In this document: positions 34,523 to 46,513 of the stretch, one piece after another | Numbering within the stretch: the stretch's first letter is position 1 | Layout of the letters: each line of letters begins with the position of its first letter | Notes under the pieces: generated by a model | What the model was told of the DNA's origin: nothing | What the model saw: the letters and a program-made list of their open reading frames with translations, nothing else | The model's database searches: none | Translations under genes and position numbers: made by a program | DNA from: Liquidambar formosana | Taxonomy: Eukaryota > Streptophyta > Magnoliopsida > Saxifragales > Altingiaceae | DNA length: 64,000 nucleotides | Reading direction: 5' to 3' | Assembly: GCA_039720395.1 (NCBI GenBank) | Contig: CM077833.1 | Span: forward strand, 4,610,797 to 4,674,796

Positions 34523-37430
34523 ATCTCCCACTTGCACTAAAGCCAATCGACCATGTATCGCATACCTATCTTCTCAAGATGTTGGTCTTAGACATAACCA
34601 ATTATGTTTTAAAGCTTTAGTCAGTAGGTCTACAAAAGCTTATGTAGATAATATCTTCTGTAATGTATCTATTACCTCTTCTAATGATACCTCTAATCAC
34701 TTGGAATTGTCACTCTATGAGTTTGGACTTTTGATGAGACCGTGATTCCTATACTTGAGCTATAGACCCATTGTTGTCACAAAACAAGGTGTGGGCAACT
34801 CAATGGAAGGAAAAACTCTAAGTTCTAAATGAACTTATAGATCCAAACAGTCTCCTAGACAATGCGACAATTAATTCACCCTTAATAATGGAATCCACTG
34901 TATCTTTCATACAGTTCTTCCATTAAGTATTTCACCAACTAAAGTGAATATAAAATATACCCCATATGGATTATATCCAAATCCATATACCCATCTACTA
35001 TGAGTTTACAATTTCCATATTCAATCCAATATTCCAAATTTGAATTGATTGATAACTATTTGTGACAATTACAACATAATAGATATCAGGTTCAATACAT
35101 AGTGTAAAATAAGGCTTCTTAACACTTTAAGAATCTTACTTGTGTTATCCTAGGGCACATGCCCTTGAATAATGAATTCTTATCTGAAGTAAATCAGACC
35201 TCCCTTAGAATTCTCCATGTTGAACTCCTTCAACATTTCAACTATGTTTGATGATTTGGAGATACTTAGCAATCTATATGATCTATCTCTATAGATCTTA
35301 TTGGATGCTTTTGCCAAATCTTTCATGAATTAGTTTTTCTCCAAAAACTAAAACTTTACATTAGATAACATTCATATATCATTCATAATGATTATGATGT
35401 CATCCATACTTAGGATAAAGAAAAATGATCGCACTCCCACTAACCTTTTATACACTCATGGTCCATCTATACAATGAGAGAAATCAAACAATTTGATTAC
35501 CTCAATTTTATAGATGTTCTAATTATGAGAACCTTGTAGTCTATTAATAGACTTCTATAACTTACACACTTTTATGGTTTTTCACCATTTGATATAACAT
35601 CTTTATATCCTTTTTGACATATCTTATATTCAAAATGTGTGTTTATAGATAACAAGATCCAAATGGATTTCAGCATAACTATTATCAAACAAGTTTCTTT
35701 ATAGACAACTTTTTGCCTATGTTGAAAACATTCTTAAATAGCCAAGCCTTTTAGGTCTCTACCTGTCCATATTGGATTTAATGACTATTAGTCATTTCTC
35801 AAGTTGATGTCAAACATCGCCTAATCATAATCAATAGGATTATCTTGGTGATCTTTATCACCAAAGAACAATTCTTTCACATTCTAATAGAGATACAATA
35901 TCTCTCTTATGTTAAGAAATATCTAATTTGATCTATGAAAAGATTGTAGTGTAGTTAAGGGTTTTGTCTCAACAGAGACAAGGGTTGGATCTTTGTTCGT
36001 TTGTGGCTTTACAGACAATTCTATAAATTCTATCTACTTTTGCATCTTTCTTGAATGAACTCTTTCTCAAGAAAATCTAGCAAACATCCTAATGGACAAC
36101 TTTTGTTCATTAGGGTAATAGAAATACTATCCCAACCACTTTTGGGATATACCACAATTCAACACTTACTTGACCTTATTTCCAGATTGTCTACATTATG
36201 TTTCCAGACATACGTAGCACAAGCCCAAGCCTTAACTTCTTTAAGTTGGGTTTCTTCCCATATCATATCTGATATAATTGGGACAAAACTGGAGTGAACC
36301 CTAAATTATCAATATGTAGCAATTTTAAGGTATATCCTAGATGGATACATTAGTAAAACTCATCATGGATCAAACCATATCTTAATAGGGTTCAATTCGT
36401 TCTCTTAGATTCACCATTGAGCTATGGTATTCTAAAATGAGTCTACTGTAATTGAATGCATGCTCTACATGACTATATACATCACAATGTATTAGTCAAA
36501 TTATAAATGTAACTCTTTTACTTCACCAAGTAAAAGATGGGTTTGGTCATCTCATAACCAAATCATAATCGTTACATTTAAATGAGAGTCTCTACATCTC
36601 TTGTATTCTCAGAATACGTTGCATTCGCTCTAATTAGTCATTTAAATTCAGAAATCAAATTTCTAGAATGTCTTAAATGACCTAGTTAAGAAATAAGTTC
36701 CCATAATTAATCTAGCAACTCTTGCTCTATTAAAATTTTTAAAGGTAACTTATTATCTACTTAACTTTCTGCTTCGATTTAGATTATACTAGAATCCAAA
36801 AACCAAGAAGCAGAACTAACCAACAATTTAGTTTAGAGCATGAACCAAAACTTCAAAACTTTTGTTCTTCTAGGAAGACTGATACTTTATCAAGTTCTCT
36901 TTACAATACCTTATATTTACTACAAAATAATTATATTTCTTTGTCTTTGACTTTTCAAGACTTGCTTTCCTCTATGCTTCCATTTTAAATCACATCTAGC
37001 TTCTCAAGCTATTCTATGTGATTAATCATTTTTCAAAAGAATGATTATTAATAAACAACTTTTATTACATCCTAGTCCAGAAGAAGTCCTTTATAACTAC
37101 TATACTTTATAGTATTATTTTACTCACTATACAACCTTTGTATGTGATGTAGGACATCAAAGGCACTTGCATTGACTAATTTTGCTTCTGAAGCTCATTA
37201 GTCATAAATACTATCATATAGTATGGCAACAAGATGCCAATTGCGCATAGTGTCTTTTTCTTCTTAGGATGTTTTATGGAGGGCCTTTAATAAAAGGCCT
37301 AATAGCATATAAACAATCTTTTGAAATTGAGAACAATTCTCAATTTCCTAAGTCAATCAAAGAAATCGGGTTTAGTCAAACTATCAATATCCTACATTAG
37401 GAAATAGGGGTTTTGAGGTGAGTAATTAGG
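34523..37430. other. Coding-dead internal region of element 1
   Basis: AT-rich sequence between the purine tract and the leader, in the place where element 2 has gag, integrase and RT/RNase H remnants. No recognisable motif is left and all frames are short. The same sequence occurs nearly unchanged in element 3, so the loss predates their amplification. Confidence 0.65.
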
Positions 37431-37591
37431 TAATCTACATAAAAAAAGAATTAGATTTCATTTTTATCCATAATGATTGGGTTTTTAATCATATGGTACC
37501 TCCCACTATTTTATCAAATTCCATACACCCTCTAATGGAATTCGGGAATCTCATTCCTAATGGGGATTGGGGTCCCACTGTGACTTAGAAG

Positions 37592-37796
37592 CCTCACATG
37601 TTAGTTTCTTGACTTCTAACCCACAATAAGAAGACAACTCTTTGTCTATTGCTTCATAAGCAAGTTCCAATCATTTTGCCTCTAGGGAACATACACCTCA
37701 CATGTTAGTTTCTTGGAATACTTCCCTAGTTAAGTTAAACCCATCATTCACACAGGTATGTTTCGCCAAATATATACCTCACATGTTAGTTTCTTG
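37592..37796 (-). repeat. Three spaced copies of a 20-mer in the leader
   Basis: CCTCACATGTTAGTTTCTTG begins at about 37592, 37696 and 37777 (plus-strand view), spaced 104 and 81 bp. The same trio occurs in element 2 (about 53961-54165) and element 3 (about 60819-61023). Confidence 0.85.
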
Positions 37797-39107
37797 GTAT
37801 ATACCAGTTTAGGCACCCCATGATATCTCATATGTGATAGTTTCAAGTAATGTCTTTAACATGGGTAGCTCCTACATGTCTGCAGCCAGGTACCCACATT
37901 AAGGGACGTTAGATGATCCTATAATGATGGAAGGCAATGAAGAATTCATTCCCTAATGACTTCTCCATTTTCAACTTAATATTAAATAAGAGGGGTTTTA
38001 AAGGGTCTCATCAAATTAACATGCATCCTATGTATCAAAATTTAAATATATAAATTATGCTATTTATAATCATACATCTCATGCTATTATAAATCATACA
38101 TCGCATGCTATTATATATCAACATATATAAAGTACCATATTTTGATATTAGTCCCTAAGTGAATAGGTAACATATACCAAACTATGGTATTGGAGCTAAT
38201 ACAATTATCTCATAAATTTAAGCTCCCACTATGATGATTATGGACTTTGAGAGGATTCAATCCAAGCCAATAGATTGAATCCAAGGTCTAAAGTGGGTGT
38301 AGGTGATCGTAAAATAAACCATTCGTAACATGCATGCTTTCTTGAAACACTTCTCTAAGCTTTTAAGTCCTTCAATCTGCTCCCTTGGCTTGATGGTCTC
38401 CACTATTGGCTTGTTGGGCTCTATCATGCTCCTTTGGGTCCACCATGCTCCTTAGTGCGCTCTCGATTACATAACATTTACATAATTTAAAGAAAGGGAT
38501 ACATAAGGGGAATGTGGGGTACATAAGAGAATGATAGAGAGAGAGGGAGAGGGAAGGTGGCATGCAAGCCCCAAATAAATTACATCACCTTAATAAAATT
38601 ACAACTCTTGTAAATAATAACATCCCATTCATAAGACGGCCAATCACAATTGGTTTAAAGGGTATAGTCCATAATCATCATCCAAGCACATACATACAAT
38701 CTCATTGCATAATGTAAAGAAAAACTGTAAGCATTAAAACATATGGGCATTATAGTAATTCTCTTGAATGATTTACATTAATCTCATTAATGCATCCTAA
38801 TCTTATTAGGTTTAAACAAAAATATCCAGAATTAAATAAAGTCTTAACATTTAAGACATTTAGTTTCAATTAATCAAATTAATAGAAACATATAAAGTTT
38901 CCTAAAATAACTCTAATATCCAATATTAGGGTTTCCTTATTTAAACAAAACAATTTCATTTAATTAAGAATTTCCAGATTTTAATTTAATCCCCAATTGT
39001 ATTTTAAACCATTTAAAACATTATAAAATTAATCAATATTAATTAAATAATTAACATGGGAATTAAATAAAATCAATTAAATGATGAATTAGTGTATTAG
39101 GGTTTCC

Positions 39108-39158
39108 TAAAACCCTAAACCCTAAATGCATAACCCTAAACCCTAAATGCAAGCCCTA
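39108..39158. repeat. Telomere-like CCCTAAA repeats in the copia leader
   Basis: Four or five CCCTAAA units (plant telomere repeat), partly tandem and partly spaced by TGCA, with further single units nearby. The same block lies in element 2 (about 55405-55460) and element 3 (about 62330-62385). Confidence 0.75.
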
Positions 39159-39174
39159 ATCATTAAATGCCTTA

Positions 39175-39388
39175 TGATTGGTCATTTAATAACCAATCAT
39201 TAAAACCCTAGGTTCATACGGTATTTAATAAAAGGGATTAGGGTTTAATTAATGCCAAATAGGGTATTTATTACCCTTAATTAATTACACTAATTAGGGT
39301 TATCAAAACCCTAACCCTAGACATCATTAATGGTATTAATTATGCCCTAACAATTAATAACCATGATTGGTCATTTAATGACCAATCA
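39175..39388. repeat. Palindrome pair in the leader of element 1
   Basis: Two 25-bp palindromes at 39175-39199 and 39364-39388: arms TGATTGGTCA and TGACCAATCA around TTTAA (one arm base differs in the first). The arms contain an inverted CCAAT on each side. The same family lies at 55478-55502, 55669-55692, 55848-55872, 62402-62426 and 62591-62615. Confidence 0.9.
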
Positions 39389-40884
39389 TTAACTCTTAAT
39401 TAAGGTAATTAATATTCCAATTAGGGTTTTAATTAATGCCATAATGAAATTAGGGTTTCATCATTAACTCAAAATTAGGGTTTCATCCTTAACTCTATGC
39501 AGCCGTCACTACCAGGGGGCTGCCTGAGCTTGGCTAGGCTGCCATGGCCACCAACGACTGTGGGAGGCCATGGCCAGCCATGGGAGAACATCCTAGGGGT
39601 GTGGGACAAGCCTCTGGACACGTGAGAAGTGGTGGAAGTGGCTGCCATCATCAAGAACAATCAGGGTTTCCAAAAACCCATTACTGGAGCCATTGTTGCA
39701 GACCTTGAAGGTCACAATAGCTTCTAAATCCTTATCAATTCGACTCCTCCATTGAAACCAGCTTTTGTATCATGTCCCTACATGAAATACTAAGCTAATA
39801 GAAGAGGTTTGGATGATCGAATCATCATCAATTGTTCTAAACAATTAAAACAACAGTAGGCTGCCCAGAATTTGACAGCACACTGTCCATGGTCAGAAAT
39901 TGATTTAAAACCCAGCAAGATGAATGAATTAGGCTACCAAACGAATTTTCCCAGTATCCTACATGTCTTAGGAAACTAATACAATTGTTTTCATGCAATT
40001 TGGAGTTCCCTAACTCAAGTTCTAATCAAAACTCCATTGATGACTTTTCTGCAGAGAAAATCTGCTATGCTGTTCATGAAAAATTTTCAAACTTTTTGAA
40101 TCTTTTTCCATCAAAACCTTTTTGAAACTTAAAGAAAATCATATACACATGATATATAATGATCCTATAATGATTTGCCATCATAAATACAGCAGCTTTA
40201 ATTAGAATTAATTGCAAGAACCTTAGGGTTCTAAAACCCAGATTCAGCCTCCATGGTGTTCTTCTCCTTCTTCCTTCTGTTCTAGCATCTTAATCCAATT
40301 ATGATGCATCTAAATGCTTGGGAACCTTTCCATACCATGTCTAGAACATAACCCAAGTGGTGGCAACCATTGCCATGCCTTTGATCTCCATCAATAACTC
40401 AAAGTTGTGGCTATTGCATCATTCCCGAGCAAAACTGTCTTTCCAGACAGCCTGTAGTAAAAAATTCATAACTTTCACTACAGAACTCGGATTGACGCAC
40501 CGTTTGTTGGGTTGGAAAGCTTATTCAAAGAGCTTTCTAACCATATATGGCTCGAAAATTTTGGAGAAGAACTCTGAATTCGGCAGGCAAAACAAGATGA
40601 CGGTTTTTCATGGCAACCATGAAAACTGTTCATAACAGTTTTATAAAACCCTAGTTTCCTTATTCTTCTTCTCCAAACTCAAACCCTATGCAACCTATTG
40701 CATCCATGGATACACTTAACCATCAATTAGAAGAGGAGTAGAAGAGAATTGACCTAGGGTTCCAAACCCTAGGTTCAGCCATGGAGGAAAACCAATTATG
40801 CAGAAAAAATTTTCCAGATTTTTGAATCATTCAATTACACCATAATTACCAGCCCATATGTATTTTGTATTATGCATAATCATG

Positions 40885-40896
40885 GCTCTGATACCA
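40885..40896 (-). other. Primer-binding site of element 1
   Basis: Minus-strand TGGTATCAGAGC, complementary to the 3' end of initiator methionine tRNA, one base after the 5' LTR end (CCCAACA/G). This is the usual primer site of plant copia elements and fixes the orientation. Confidence 0.92.
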
Positions 40897-40897
40897 C

Positions 40898-42555
40898 TGT
40901 TGGGAATCGAACAAGAGGGAAAAATACAAAGGCGGAATATAAAAATTTTTCCTACGATTCCCAATCCCATGAATCTAACTATGCATAACACAAAATCAAA
41001 CCCTAACTACAAAGAGGGTTAGAACACTTACAGAATTTTTGTCTTCTCCTTTTTGCTCCAAGCTTTGATTCCGGACAGCGGTGAATGAGCAGCCCAAGTG
41101 TGCTGCCTCCAACGGTATCCACACCTAGCTAGAGCTTCAAGTCCTTTCTTTCTTCTTCCTTGTTGTTGCTAGAGGTGGAGAAGAGAGAGAGAGAGAAGAG
41201 AACCTCCAAGGGGCTGGACGGCTAGGGTTTATTGTGCAAGCCTCTTATGCCATGTCACACATAAGTGTGACTTATATAGGCAGCCCACTAAAGGGGGCTG
41301 GCCATGGGGAAGAAACCCTAATAGGGTTATGTGTAATTACACTTAATTGCACATTAACCCCTATTATTTGTATCAAATACAAATAGGCCTATAAAGAACT
41401 ATTCTTTATTCACTAAAACCCTTTCTCTCATAGACTTTAAAGCCCTTCTTGCATGATCAGTGTGTGACCCATTGGGTTCACATCATTAAGTAGTAGGAAT
41501 AGCACGAGGTGTGCACAATGGAACTCTTTCCATTTAGGGTCTAATTGGAACTCCTTCCAATTCCCTAATTGATTATAACTCACTTATATCAATTAGGGCT
41601 TCTACTAACCATGAGTAACACCTAGCATATGGCTCATGGTGTGGTCCTTAATGAGGTGAATAGTCATTTACAAAGAACCCTTCTGTTATAGTTTATAGGT
41701 TACAATTGCATCCTTCCTTCAACACAATGTCTCCAATTGAACTAATAGGACATGGAAGTCTGTCAAGTCCCTAGTTCAATTACTTTATACTCATTCATAG
41801 ATATTAACTCATTGATGAACTCATGAAACTCTTTTCATATTCATCCTACCATGGCCATGGATTTAATGAGTTATATTATGAATGCTATATGAGACATTCT
41901 CTCTCTTTTTCCTGAGAGTGATGGATCCCTTGTTGATCACTCACATGCCTTCATACACATAGCAGTAGGGCTAATGAACACCTTTGCAAACCCCTGAATA
42001 GGATCTGCACTTAGTGTTATCAAACTTCTAAAGCTACATACATAAGGCAACTATGGTGTCTCAGGTCTAAGGATTACTTGTACCACTATAACAATGAGAA
42101 ACTGATTGACAGGCAGGATAAAACTCCATTCAGTTTATCTCATATCTTTGGTCACATTCAGTGTACCTATTCTTGTAATAGGCACCCACTTGTTGGTTGT
42201 AGTGTCTCCACACAAATAGCTTGAGACTAGCTATCCTCCTATAGAGTCAACCTAACAAGTGCTAGTCCTATGGTTCATTATTGTCCATCATAGTGAACCT
42301 TCAACTAGGAATGCTTTAGGAGTTTAGTACAGAGATATATCTACAGTCTCAAAATTATAACTCTTTGTAATTCTATATTCTCAACTCTAACTCCATGGAC
42401 ATATTATGTAAATATAAATGATGCATATAAACATAATAGAATAAGCCCTTTTATTAAATCAATAATAAATGTGACATACATAAATGAAATCAAATGATTG
42501 TTCCTAATCCCTAAACAATCATCTCTATGATTGGCTCTAGGGCATAATCCTAACA
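40898..42555 (-). repeat. 5' LTR of element 1
   Basis: 1658 bp, same length as the partner LTR. On the minus strand it starts TGTTAGGATTATGCCC. The minus-strand CCTATATAAG at 41271-41280 is the likely TATA box driving the genomic transcript leftwards. Confidence 0.92.
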
Positions 42556-42812
42556 GTTTTTTTTTGATATGTTACAGTATTGGCTATGCGAGCATAGCTT
42601 ATTGCTGAAACCTACAAGGAAAAAGTACATACCAAGGTTCATGAAATGGGACCTTGGTAAATTAACCAAAGTTTTGAAAGATGTTTCACTCCGTTCATTA
42701 GAAAGTGACAAGGTAAATGACTTCTTTCCAAAAACTTAACAGCCTTTTTTTCACAAACAATATTATGTTGATACTATGAGAAAAATACTTTAAAAAACAT
42801 GTGAAATATAGG

Positions 42813-42972
42813 CAACAGTATGTTGGTATTGTTTGTGAACATTATGTTGGTTCTGTTACATATTATATATGATGAACAGTATGTTGGTACGGTTACATAT
42901 TATATACGATGGACATAATGATGGTTCTATTACATATTATACACAGTAAACAGTATCATGATAATGTTACAA
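42813..42972. repeat. Palindrome cluster in Ulp1 intron 3
   Basis: Five related copies in about 160 bp, for example AACAGTATGTTGGTATTG (42813), AACAGTATGTTGGTACGG (42875) and AACAGTATCATGATAATG (42949). Two are weaker, with CATTATGTTGGTTCTG and CATAATGATGGTTCTA. Spacing is about 26-37 bp, linked by TTACATATTATA. Confidence 0.75.
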
Positions 42973-43782
42973 AAATACTCATAATGCCAACTGTTGCATA
43001 CATTTTTTGTTGTGACTTTCAGGTGTACGGTGGTGAAATTGAATTCACCAAGAATGAGGCTAAAAGGTTCAAAGTGAAGATAGAAACACTGGGGATTGGG
43101 CGTGAACGCATATCCACTGATGGTGAGAGTAGCAGCTGCGACAGTGAAGGTTCATCTAATGAGCAAAATGAAACAGAAGATGACATTCCTGCGAGGGAGG
43201 AAAGTCCTACAAAAGAGGAGGGTGGTGATGCCCCTCATGAGGAAGAAATCATTGAAGAAAAGGATGAGGAAGTAAGTGAACAAGAACTGAAATGGGCAAT
43301 GGACAGCATTCAAAAACTTGCACATGCTGCCCTTGATGAGGATGCTACTAAAAGCAAAGAACCAGGAAAGTATGATGACAAAGATGAAATCATAAACCAA
43401 CTGAAGTCAAATATACAGACATTGGAAAAAGGAGGGGTTGCCAAAGAGGCTCAAATCAAGACCTTGGAGTTGCAAAATTCAAATCTTTCAAATAAGCTAA
43501 AGGAAGTACATAAAGAGCTGGCTGCTAAGCAACAAGAGTACGACCAACTCCACCAAATGTACCAGGAAGCATTGCACAATTTGCAAAAACAAACAAATGT
43601 GGAGAAGGACTTGGATGAGGAAACTGTCGAGTTCAATGTCCATAACATCACACAAGCTTTCCAAAAGGTAATTGTGAACTTTGCAACTTATTGAAAAAAT
43701 CTGAATATTTTTCAATACCTACATTAACAATTGATATATTGATTGATTTCTTTGCTAATGTTTAATACCCTTTTAAATCGTT

Positions 43783-43906
43783 CAACAGTATGATGATGCT
43801 GTTACATAATATCGTTACTGTGACAGTATGTTGTTACTGTCATGCCATATATTAACAATGCTGAATTGACGTTTTCTAAGTGTAAACAGTGTAATGATAC
43901 TGTCAG
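43783..43906. repeat. Palindrome cluster in Ulp1 intron 4
   Basis: Copies at about 43784 (AACAGTATGATGATGCTGTT), 43822 (ACAGTATGTTGTTACTGT) and 43884 (AACAGTGTAATGATACTGTC). They lie between the donor of exon 4 and the acceptor of exon 5. Two more copies lie in intron 9 near 45393 and 45465. Confidence 0.75.
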
Positions 43907-46047
43907 ATGATATCATCTTGTTTCGCAGGAAAAAAAAGAGGATACCCCGCCAGTTGTAGAGAAAAGCAAAAAACCATCCCGTGCAAACAAAAAACAGCCT
44001 ACTCCATCATCCCTTGCAAAACGTGTAAAATCCAAACAAGGGACTCGAAAGGACAACAAAAAACCAGAATACACATAGGAGACAGGCAAGAAGGGGAAAG
44101 GAGTACAAAAGGCAGCTGCAAAGAAAGACAAAGGAAAAGGAGTAGAGCTTGTTGATGAGGAAGTGCTTGATGTCGATGACTTTGTTGACAAGATACCATC
44201 TTATGCTGATGGCATAAAGCTAGCATTCTCAGCTCAATCTCCCATTGCAAAGTTGCTAACTGTGGATGAGAAAAGAACAATGAAACAAATGTTTGAGACA
44301 GAATTCTCCAAGTAAATTTATTACACCAAAATTTCTTATAGATTCCATCGTATCACCTTGCTAAATAAAAAATGATGCTACTAATACTTTGACATATATG
44401 CAGTGCGACTAGTTTGGCGATCAGAAGATGGTTCCAACATTGTGCAGTTAAAGGATATCAGACATCTGCTAATAGAAGGAGACACAAGCGGAAATGTAAG
44501 AATGAAATCCTTTACCTTTTTTAAAGTTCTTTATGAGTACTTATAATCTTTTTCATTTAGCAAAACACAACCTCGCTGTTTCTTTACAATATTTTCAACA
44601 TGAAATATGCACTGTTGTCTGTCTATTGTACTAGCGATGGTATCAACATACTTTTATGAGATTAGTTTAGAATCACCACATTTCATTGTTCACAAAAAAG
44701 AACCACTTTACTTTTAGTATTCACTTTGTCATTCCTACTTTCCCAACAACTTAGTAAACCTCATTTGTCTTAACATTTTGCAGGTTCTCGACGCAATTGG
44801 GGATATAATGACGCGACAAAAAGTAAATAGACGCGCATATTACATCCCAACTACTTCCATGGTAATCATGACACAATACGTACTTGGTACAACCATGTCA
44901 TGCTATAATCTATTTTGGCTAATGATTTTTGATGATACTACAGGTATATTTCGAGAGCCCAGATGCCGAGTTGAGATCCAAATGGTTTGACGAAAAAATC
45001 ATTGAAGCAGCCATATCAGGAGCCCAATACCACCTTTACCCGCTTATTGCAGCTGCTAGGACAGGTGGTGCTGAAAACCACTGGACTTTGCTCGTCCACG
45101 ACACTCACAGTGGGACATGGAAACATTACAACTCCATGCGCCCACGAGATGGCGTAGAGGACAACCACTACAATAAAGGAAGAAGAGTGGTAATAACATC
45201 CACATAACCAAAAACATCTTTCATGCATACATGTTGTTACTTACAACTATAACATTTTCAAATAATGACAGATGGAGTACGTGCACAATATGGGCATGCA
45301 AGACAATAAAAATGAGTAAATAGAGGTTGAATCAGTGGCAAATTCACCCCAGCAAAACGAATACTCGTGAGTATTCCAAGTATTGTTTGAGCATAGTATA
45401 TTAGTACTGTTGCACCTTATATATGCAAAAAAATTGTATTTCCACTCATTTTTTTGTCTACGCACAGTATGATGTTACTATCACACAATGCTTCACAACA
45501 AATATTCATCACACACTACATACCAACGTGTAAAAACCATTAATTCGTGAATATGTCTTTTGCAGCCTTGACTGTGGAATCATTGTATGCCACCTCATAT
45601 TTGATTACTCCTATGGATATCCAATAACTGAGACCATGACAACAACGGCTGTTCAAAGCTTCAGGCGAGACATCCTACAAGAAATCATGGGTGACCATCC
45701 CCGTTCATGGACACCACAATGGGCAAAGCAAACAACTACTCCAATTGAGAGTGAAGCAATTATAGTGAAGCCATTGTCTGTCGCATATCCAAAAAAAAAG
45801 GCAGCAAAGAGAAAGTAGTCAATTTGGATAATTTGTCAAAAACAATAGTATAATTACTCTTGACTTGTGGACACAGTTTTTACTTGTTTATTGATATATT
45901 ATAGTACAGGTTTTACTATTTTGGATTTATGAATGTAAATACAAATTTAATTGTTCCCAACACAACATTTTCAAATATTACATATTCCAAACAGGTGTAA
46001 ACATATCATTCACTTGTATTTGATGTAATACTTTTTCCCACTCATAA

Positions 46048-46275
46048 CAGTACCATCGTCCTATTGACAGCGTAAATCGCAAATAATGTAGTTCTTGGCA
46101 GTGCCATCATACTGTTGAAAGCACTAAATGCAAACAATATGGTTATTCGCAGCATCACCATACTGTTAACAGCACCAACCGCAAACAATATGGATCTTGG
46201 CAGTACCATCAAACTGTTGATAGCACAAAATGCAAACATCATGGATCTTCGCAGTACCATCATACTGTTGATTTA
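46048..46275. repeat. Tandem array, five 51-bp units with the palindrome
   Basis: CAGTACCATC-type cores start at 46048, 46099, 46150, 46201 and 46252, exactly 51 bp apart, each followed by a (A/C)TACTGTTGA-like or CTATTGA half. The linker reads GCAC(T/A)AAATGCAAACAATATGG with variants. It lies between the 3' ends of the convergent protease and transposase genes. The unit length is divisible by three, so a spurious repetitive frame appears on the minus strand. Confidence 0.9.
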
Positions 46276-46513
46276 ACATTTGGACCATTTCTGATTGTTC
46301 AACATAATGTAATTGCTGCCCACACAACACCAATGGGTTTAATATGATGTCACGTTTTAGAATCTCATATGTACAAATTCCCATATATTGTCCAAAAACA
46401 TATAACAATGACAAAATAGCACTCCATGTAATATAACCAAAATCAAAAAATACAAATTCAACACTAATGTCAACAACTTCTAATTAATCAACTAAACTAT
46501 CACAAAACAAAAA

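Larger units (their letters stand above)
37431..40884 (-). other. Long untranslated leader of element 1
   Basis: Stretch between the primer-binding site and the start of the former coding region. It contains three copies of CAAGAAACTAACATGTGAGG (minus strand), two near-perfect TGATTGGTCA/TGACCAATCA palindromes, CCCTAAA repeats, and many inverted AATTAAT-type runs. Conserved short frames exist on both strands, but their similarity between copies only reflects copy age. Confidence 0.6.
32865..42555 (-). mobile_element. Complete copia-type LTR retrotransposon, element 1
   Basis: 9691 bp between two 5-bp GTTTT duplications (32860-32864 and 42556-42560). Both LTRs are 1658 bp and differ by roughly ten bases by eye, so insertion was recent. 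On the minus strand: 5' LTR 40898-42555, primer-binding site TGGTATCAGAGC (initiator Met tRNA) at 40885-40896, leader of about 3.4 kb, a coding-dead internal region and a purine tract beside the 3' LTR. No gag or pol frame survives, so it must have been mobilised in trans. It lies antisense in intron 2 of the Ulp1 gene. Copia assignment rests on its LTR-sharing relative, element 2. Confidence 0.92.
30892..45818 (+). pseudogene. Ulp1/C48 SUMO-protease-like gene of the MULE, decayed
   Basis: Ten exons: 30892-30904, 32050-32783, 42578-42712, 43023-43667, 43929-44311, 44404-44495, 44784-44861, 44944-45189, 45272-45366, 45566-45818; about 890 codons. Exon 2 starts with a basic Lys/Arg stretch and a globular N-terminal region; exon 4 is acidic, then coiled coil; exons 6-10 form the C48 peptidase. 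Visible catalytic elements are His in ENHWTLLVHD (exon 8), Gln in SPQQNEYS (exon 9) and Cys in LDCGIIVCH (exon 10). The C-terminus is basic (PKKKAAKRK). Damage: in-frame TAG at 44076-44078, TAA at 45317-45319, and a one-base phase mismatch between exons 5 and 6. Intron 2 carries the copia element. Such proteases are thought to be captured host genes; function in transposition is unknown. Alternative splicing could avoid some defects, but a pseudogene is more likely. Confidence 0.75.

Noticed and set aside
38372..38563. Small frame repeated at 54683-54880 and 61598-61789
   Set aside because: It overlaps a GA/CT tract in the leader of all three copia copies, has no start context and no known motif.
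40357..40635. 92-codon frame also found at 63583-63861
   Set aside because: It lies antisense in the leader of two nearly identical retroelements; the conservation is explained by their recent common origin.
46042..46414. Minus-strand frames with repeated Met/Leu/Ala-rich blocks
   Set aside because: The 51-bp tandem repeat is a multiple of three, so any open frame repeats every 17 residues; there is no other sign of coding.
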